This document shows positions 60,055 to 64,000 of a stretch of DNA of 64,000 nucleotides, piece by piece. Position numbers and translations under genes: made by a program. Position 1 is the first letter of the stretch. The number at the start of each line of letters is the position of its first letter. Origin of the DNA: Rhodoblastus sp963710275 (GTDB lineage Bacteria; Pseudomonadota; Alphaproteobacteria; Rhizobiales; Beijerinckiaceae). The stretch lies in assembly GCA_963710275.1 (NCBI GenBank), contig CAVPZS010000008.1, forward strand, positions 248,001 to 312,000. Direction: 5' to 3'. The notes below the pieces were generated by a model. It saw only the letters and a list, made by a program, of their open reading frames with translations. It was not told where the DNA came from and ran no database searches.

Positions 60055-60561
60055 CTATGTCGCCGCATAACCTGTGCGTGGCGAACGGCGAGGTTTCGAA
60101 AAGGCGACCGCGGGAAATCGGCTCGAAAGAACGTAGGCTGACAGCCAAACCAGCAGCGACGCCCTCAACAGGATCGCTGCGGAAAACAGCGTCGTCCAAA
60201 CTCCGCCGCGTTCCGCAGCGATGGACGGGCCAAAGGCGCCCAATTCCGCCAGCGCGTTTGTAAAAGCAAATGGATAAACAAAGACGTTGACGACATCGAG
60301 CGCAATGTAGCCCTTCAGGAGTTGCGAAAAGCGCGTCCCCAACTCCTGGTCCAGGGCGAACAACAGAAATGGATAAAACCACAAGTTAAATTGGGTCGAA
60401 TACACCCGGTTGCAAAGAATGACGGCGATGACCATCAGAACGCATCGATACTCAAACGTCAGTTTTGGCTTCACTAAGGCGGCGATTGCAATCAGACCCA
60501 GCGACCACGCCGCCGCATAGCGCTCGATTGGAAGATACCCCAACCATAGAACCGCGACCAT
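60055..60561 (-). pseudogene. C-terminal fragment of a polytopic membrane protein
   Basis: 168 residues with four to five helices (LGLIAIAALVKPKLTFEYRC, VLMVIAVILCNRVYSTQFNL, FSAAILLRASLLVWLSAYVL). It looks like the end of a lipid-linked mannosyltransferase/DUF2029-type membrane glycosyltransferase, whose N-terminal two thirds are absent. The 5' boundary coincides with a fragment of an unrelated HD gene, marking a recombination junction near 60562. Confidence 0.5.
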
Positions 60562-60672
60562 GCTTCGCAGTCCTCGACGGCGTCGTGTAGGAGCGCCGCA
60601 ACGACCAGATCGGGGTCTTTTCCGTCAGTCGCCTCCGCGACGAGTTTGGCGACCTGCAACCTCATGGCCTTT
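60562..60672 (-). pseudogene. Remnant of an HD-domain phosphohydrolase
   Basis: About 35 codons reading MRLQVAKLVAEATDGKDPDL then VVAALLHDAVEDCE, the core helices of a (p)ppGpp-hydrolase-like HD domain with the His-Asp pair intact. Both the preceding helices and everything after VEDCE are gone. It is wedged between a hypothetical gene and a membrane-protein fragment, so it is a scar rather than a gene. Confidence 0.55.
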
Positions 60673-60704
60673 AGCGGCGACAATGACGATGCTTGGGATT
60701 GGCT

Positions 60705-60959
60705 GTGATCGACCGCATCACAGTCGAAATCGAGGGCGAAGCCGTCGACACGATCATCTGGACGCGTCGCCGTACGGTCGAGCGCGGACAATCATGGCTG
60801 GGTTTCGCCTGCGTCAGCTGCGGCGCGCCCCTCGACGATCAGCCCGCGCTGGTCGTGTATGAGGATAGGTTCGAGCTGGGCTTCTGCGGGCGCTGCGCGG
60901 ACACGCTCGCCCCCGACGCCCTCAAGATCGCGCTCCTGCATACTGGCTTTGTCGGGTGA
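60705..60959 (+). CDS. Small zinc-ribbon-like hypothetical protein
   Basis: 84 residues from GTG 60705 (TTG 60693 also in frame): VIDRITVEIEGEAVDTIIWT, then FACVSCGAPLDD and GFCGRCADTL, two C-x-x-C pairs that could bind zinc. No ribosome site is obvious and no family recognised. It lies in a rearranged stretch. Confidence 0.4.
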   Translation: MIDRITVEIEGEAVDTIIWTRRRTVERGQSWLGFACVSCGAPLDDQPALVVYEDRFELGFCGRCADTLAPDALKIALLHTGFVG

Positions 60960-61072
60960 AAATTTTTGCTCGAGAACTGACGCGCAGGAATCGATCCTCT
61001 TCGGCGAGCAGATCAAGCCGCGGCCCAAAGCAAAGCCGCCGAAGAAGCGTAAGCGGAGAAAGGAAGGCAGCC

Positions 61073-61348
61073 ATGATTGACCAGCGCGTTCTCGTCGCAG
61101 CCGATGCTTGCGTCGCCCGCATGCGCGGCCAGCCGGGCGCCGAAATCGATCGTAGTCAGATGACCAAGCCGGAACAGGAGGCGTGGCTGGACGTCGCTCG
61201 CGACACGTACAGGCAGTTGGTCGACGAGCTGACGCCTCGTTCGCGTTGGGAACTCGTGGCGACATCGCATGGGATCCCCGAAGCGCCGCCGGACCATTCA
61301 TTTTATTCAGACGGGCCAACGATCATGTTCCCGTCTCGTCGTCGCTAG
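61073..61348 (+). CDS. Small hypothetical protein
   Basis: 91 residues: MIDQRVLVAADACVARMRGQ, EQEAWLDVARDTYRQLVDEL. AAAGGAAGG eight bases upstream supports ATG 61073. A short upstream frame ending in a Lys/Arg-rich tail (PKAKPPKKRKRRKEGSHD) overlaps its start by a few bases and may be a tiny gene of its own. Function unknown. Confidence 0.45.
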   Translation: MIDQRVLVAADACVARMRGQPGAEIDRSQMTKPEQEAWLDVARDTYRQLVDELTPRSRWELVATSHGIPEAPPDHSFYSDGPTIMFPSRRR

Positions 61349-61410
61349 CCGTCGCGGAAATTACGTCAAGAAAGTCACCCGATACTTTTTCTATTTCAAT
61401 AAGTTAGACG

Positions 61411-61474
61411 GACGGTGGGGGCAAAATGGCCTCTTTGAAAACTAAAAGCTATTTTGACGACCGCCCCCACCGCC
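61411..61474. repeat. Imperfect inverted repeat beside tRNA fragment
   Basis: GGTGGGGGCAAAATGGC (about 61414-61430) is complementary, with a short interruption, to GCTATTTTG...GCCCCCACC (about 61448-61472). It abuts the tRNA fragment where the tRNA's 5' half would be and may be a mobile-element end or a terminator. Confidence 0.45.
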
Positions 61475-61486
61475 ATTCATGGTGAC

Positions 61487-61535
61487 AATCGCTCATAACG
61501 GTCTGGTTGCAGGTTCGAATCCTGCCCGGCCCACC
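61487..61535 (+). pseudogene. 3' half of a tRNA-Met (CAT), probable attachment-site scar
   Basis: The anticodon loop CTCATAA (CAT at 61494-61496), a perfect T-arm GCAGG-TTCGAAT-CCTGC and acceptor 3' strand CCGGCCC-A-CC(G) are present, but the 5' acceptor strand and D-arm are missing. Integrating elements typically duplicate just this part of a tRNA. No integrase gene is seen in the window. Confidence 0.7.
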
Positions 61536-61746
61536 GGCGATCTCTAAATACTAAATCAATTCAACGTATTATGGAAGGTGGGTCAATTTGCAGGACCACC
61601 ACCCCTGCTTTCAACAAACGGTCCGCTTGCCCGCGCGGTGTGCCGATACACGCCCATCAGGGTCCCGGATGGGCGGATTCCAGTCGTCCGCTGAATGACT
61701 GTTGAAGGTCGGTTGGCGGATAATCGAAGTCGTCGCTGCGGGATTG

Positions 61747-61770
61747 ATATGCGTCAAAGCGCATATGCGC
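61747..61770. promoter_or_regulatory. Candidate ArsR operator
   Basis: The perfect 12-bp palindrome GCGCATATGCGC (61759-61770) follows a half-match ATATGCG at 61747-61753. It lies 22-45 bases before the first arsR start, the normal autoregulatory position. Confidence 0.5.
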
Positions 61771-61791
61771 ATTAGGGCCTAACAAGCCCGA

Positions 61792-62088
61792 ATGCAAACC
61801 ATCGTCGCAGTCCTGTCGGCCCTGGCCGAACCCACCCGCCTCGCCGCGATGCGCCTCCTTTGGGACGGCGAAGAGCATTGCGTCTGTGAACTGATGAAGA
61901 AGATCGACGCCAGCCAGTCGCGCATGTCGCGCCATATGGCGGCGCTGAAGGCAGCGGGGCTGGTTGTCGATCGGCGCGACGCGCAATGGGTGCGCTATCG
62001 GGCCAATCCGGCCCTGTCTCAAGACCTCATCATCATCGTCGATGCGGTCATGGCGGCGACTCCGCAAGTCGGACGGGAGGCCGCATGA
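61792..62088 (+). CDS. arsR: ArsR-family arsenic-responsive repressor
   Basis: 98 residues. Winged helix LAEPTRLAAMRLLWDGEEHC; the metalloid site E-H-C-V-C-E-L in helix alpha-3 matches the classic E-L-C-V-C-D-L As(III) sensor. QSRMSRHMAALKAAGLVVDR is the recognition helix and wing. It would leave the operator upstream when arsenite binds. The stop overlaps the permease start (ATGA). Confidence 0.88.
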   Translation: MQTIVAVLSALAEPTRLAAMRLLWDGEEHCVCELMKKIDASQSRMSRHMAALKAAGLVVDRRDAQWVRYRANPALSQDLIIIVDAVMAATPQVGREAA

Positions 62089-63143
62089 GCGCACAAGACC
62101 TGCATGCGTCGAACGCGGCGCGATCATCCGCTCTCTGGGTCGGCGCGACCGTCGCCGGCATTGCTGTCTGGTTCGCCGTCTATTGGCGGCTTGAAGCTAT
62201 TTCCGGCTGGATTGTCGAGAGACTGTCAATCTCGTCCGGCTGCGCATCTCGAAGAAGCCGCACGCTTCTTCGCCTTCGATACGCCGAAGGTGCTGATGCT
62301 GCTGACGCTCGTCGTCTTCGGTATGGGCATGGTTCGCAGCTTTTTTTCGCCGGAGCGCACGCGCGCCCTGCTCGCCGGACGGCGTGAGGGCGTCGGCAAC
62401 GTCGCGGCGGCGACGCTCGGCGTGTTCACGCCCTTCTGTTCCTGCTCCGCCGTGCCCTTGTTCGTCGGCTTCGTGTCCGCGGGCGTGCCGCTCGGCGTCA
62501 CCTTTTCGTTTCTGATCTCGGCGCCGATGGTCAACGAGGTCGCGCTCGGACTGCTGTTCGCCTTGGTCGGCTGGAAAGTGGCGCTGGTCTACCTCGTCTT
62601 CGGCATGACGGTCGCGATCCTCTGCGGCTGGATCATCGGGCGCCTCGGGCTCGAAGGCTGGCTGGAGGAATGGGTGCGCAATGTTCGCGCCGGCGAAGCC
62701 GTCGATCGTGCCAGACCGCGCGACGCGTCGTCGACCGCATTCAGGCCGGTCTTGACGCCGTGCGCGATATCGTCGGCCGGGTCTGGCTCTGGATCATCAT
62801 CGGCATCGGCGTCGGTGCCTTCATTCATGGCTATGTGCCCACCGACCTGCTGGCCTCGATCATGGGCAAGGACGTCTGGTGGTCGGTTCCAGCCGTCGTG
62901 CTGATCGGCGTTCCCATCTATTCCAACGCCGCCGGCATCATCCCCGTCGTCGAGGCGCTCTTGAGCAAGGGCGCGGCACTCGGCACGACCCTCGCCTTCA
63001 TGATGAGCGTCATCGCGCTGTCGTTCCCCGAAATGGTCATCCTGCGCAAGGTGATGACCGCACGTCTCGTCGCGGTTTTCGTCGGCGTGGTCGCCCTCGG
63101 CATTCTCGCCGTCGGCTATTTGTTCAACGCCCTGTTTTCCTGA
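62085..63143 (+). CDS. arsP: ArsP-type permease (DUF318; frame breaks)
   Basis: Corrected product of about 350 residues with eight helices. Landmarks are GVFTPFCSCSAVPLFVGFVS with the conserved C-S-C metalloid-binding pair, GVPLGVTFSFLISAPMVNEV, GIGVGAFIHGYVPTDLLASI and VVLIGVPIYSNAAGIIPVVE. ArsP proteins export trivalent organoarsenicals. The frame shifts near 62243 (one extra base) and between 62690 and 62740 (one missing or two extra). Coupled to arsR upstream; a thioredoxin-like gene follows by 15 bases. Confidence 0.82.
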
Positions 63144-63158
63144 GGAAGGGATACGCCC

Positions 63159-63395
63159 ATGAAAATCGTCAAAGTGCTCGGCCCCGGTTGCAAACGTTGC
63201 GAGGCGACCGCCGACATGGTGCGCGCCGAAGCGGAAAAGCTCGGCGTGGGCATCGATCTCGCGAAAGTAACCGATTACGCTGAAATCGCCGGTTACGGCA
63301 TCGCCTCGACGCCGGGGATCGTCATCGACGACAAGGTCGTCCATGCTGGCGGCCTACCCAAGCCTGAGGAGGTCGCAAAATGGCTGGGGGCATGA
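63159..63395 (+). CDS. Small thioredoxin-like redox protein
   Basis: 78 residues: MKIVKVLGPGCKRCEATADM with C-K-R-C active site, then GIASTPGIVIDDKVVHAGGL with the cis-Pro loop. It is the short redox-active-disulfide family usually encoded directly after DUF318 permeases, and may reduce arsenic compounds or the permease's cysteine pair. Confidence 0.85.
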   Translation: MKIVKVLGPGCKRCEATADMVRAEAEKLGVGIDLAKVTDYAEIAGYGIASTPGIVIDDKVVHAGGLPKPEEVAKWLGA

Positions 63396-63443
63396 TCGAG
63401 AAGCCCGCTTGCATCTTATCTGTATTTCCAATAGTCTGGATAT

Positions 63444-63812
63444 ATGGATGAAATAAACACTTTGGCCGGGCTCTCAGCCCTATCGCAGGCCACGCGCTTG
63501 CAAACCTTCAAGCTGTTGGTCAGCCGCGAACCCGATGGCGTTCCCGCCGGTGAACTCGCGCGGCTGATCGGCGTGCCGCAGAACACCATGTCCGCGCATC
63601 TGTCGATTCTCGCCAATGCCGGCCTCATCTCTGGCGAACGCCACAGCCGTTCGATCATCTACCGCGCCGACATCTCCCGCCTGCGAGACCTTGTGCTATT
63701 TCTCCTGAAGGACTGCTGCGGCGGCCGCGCCGACCTGTGCGCGCCGCTCATCGCCGAACTCACGCCCTGCTGCCCGCCAAAGGCCCTTGCCCAAGGAACG
63801 CCTCATGACTGA
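63444..63812 (+). CDS. Second ArsR-family repressor with C-terminal cysteine pairs
   Basis: 122 residues: ALSQATRLQTFKLLVSREPD, GVPQNTMSAHLSILANAGLI helix-turn-helix, and a C-terminal DCCGGRADLC...TPCCPPK with two vicinal cysteine pairs. It lacks the alpha-3 C-V-C site of the first ArsR, so it belongs to the class sensing metalloid through C-terminal thiols. The stop overlaps the arsC start (ATGACTGA). Confidence 0.85.
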   Translation: MDEINTLAGLSALSQATRLQTFKLLVSREPDGVPAGELARLIGVPQNTMSAHLSILANAGLISGERHSRSIIYRADISRLRDLVLFLLKDCCGGRADLCAPLIAELTPCCPPKALAQGTPHD

Positions 63813-64000
63813 CCGCGTCTTCAACGTCCTGTTTCTTTGCACGGGCAACACCGCCCGCTCGATCCTTGCCGAGAAAATCCTGCACCAGGGACGGCGGCGG
63901 CAGGTTCCGCGCCTTTTCCGCCGGCAGCCATCCCAAGGGCGTCGTCAATCCGTTTGCCCTGAAGGTTTTGTCTGACGCCGGCTATCCGACCGACGGCGCC
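63805..64000 (+). CDS. arsC: Arsenate reductase ArsC, phosphatase type (partial, frameshifted)
   Basis: Low-molecular-weight phosphatase fold: VFNVLFLCTGNTARSILAEK with the C-x5-R-S phosphate/arsenate loop. After ILHQ one extra G (CAGGGACGG near 63887-63889) shifts the frame; corrected text continues FRAFSAGSHPKGVVNPFALK. The gene runs off the right edge. It would reduce arsenate to arsenite using the thioredoxin or glutaredoxin system. Confidence 0.82.

Larger units (their letters stand above)
61349..61791. other. Intergenic region with tRNA scar
   Basis: 443 bases without a coding gene. It contains the long imperfect inverted repeat at 61411-61474, the tRNA-Met 3' half at 61487-61535 and the ArsR operator candidate at 61747-61770. 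It is the left boundary of the arsenic cluster. Confidence 0.6.

Overview
The window is high-GC DNA from an alphaproteobacterium, most likely a diazotrophic member of the Hyphomicrobiales (Rhizobiales, Beijerinckiaceae/Methylocystaceae-like). The evidence is an Irr-type iron regulator, motifs resembling Irr boxes (ICE), alphaproteobacterial LexA boxes of the form GAAC-N7-GAAC, a phasin, an SSB ending in DDDIPF, glnK-amtB, and the nitrogenase-control pair draT-draG. No ribosomal RNA, photosynthesis or nif structural genes fall in the window, so a narrower placement is inference.

Layout. 0-4 kb: start of a secreted protein, irr, then a TPP riboswitch driving thiO-thiS-thiG-thiE. 4-14 kb: uvrA and ssb diverge around two LexA boxes, followed by a single-domain response regulator, gyrA, a methyltransferase and a TPR/ATP-grasp-like protein. 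14-20.6 kb: a CxxCH secreted protein, mazG, a double cold-shock protein, a cupin, a molybdenum-hydroxylase accessory protein and a Na/phosphate transporter. 20.7-24.8 kb: the most interesting block, a photoactive yellow protein (PYP) homologue of exactly 125 residues with a PYP-type 4-coumarate-CoA ligase, a response regulator and an HWE histidine kinase. 25-31.4 kb: CoA transferase subunits, hydroxyacyl-CoA dehydrogenase, glnK-amtB, peroxiredoxin and phasin. 31.6-42 kb: transporters, a flavin reductase, a large PAS-GGDEF-EAL protein and a protease. 42-46.3 kb: an ICE-preceded rubrerythrin/Fe-S protein/DUF3501 operon, convergent with draT-draG. 46.5-56 kb: lytic transglycosylase, a Hint-domain protein diverging from a HExxH protein, a sugar-phosphate transferase, TerC and hflK-hflC. 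56-64 kb: tRNA-Lys, exopolysaccharide-type genes and gene fragments, a 3' half of a tRNA-Met, and an arsenic-resistance cluster cut by the window end.

Functional links. Irr (0.4-0.9 kb) is the natural candidate to read the ICE at 42.03 kb and so tie iron status to the rubrerythrin operon. GlnK and AmtB are known elsewhere to control DraT/DraG, so the 28-30 kb and 44.6-46.3 kb regions probably belong to one nitrogen circuit. AtoDA-like transferase, the dehydrogenase and the phasin point to acetoacetyl/hydroxybutyryl-CoA and polyhydroxybutyrate metabolism.

Caveat. About nineteen otherwise well-conserved genes (among them gyrA, thiE, atoA, draT, draG, the Fe-S protein, DUF3501, terC, hflK and arsP) need one or more single-base frame corrections, nearly all of them one extra base. 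I read this as residual assembly error rather than mass gene decay. Affected genes are annotated over their full extent, with the break points given.
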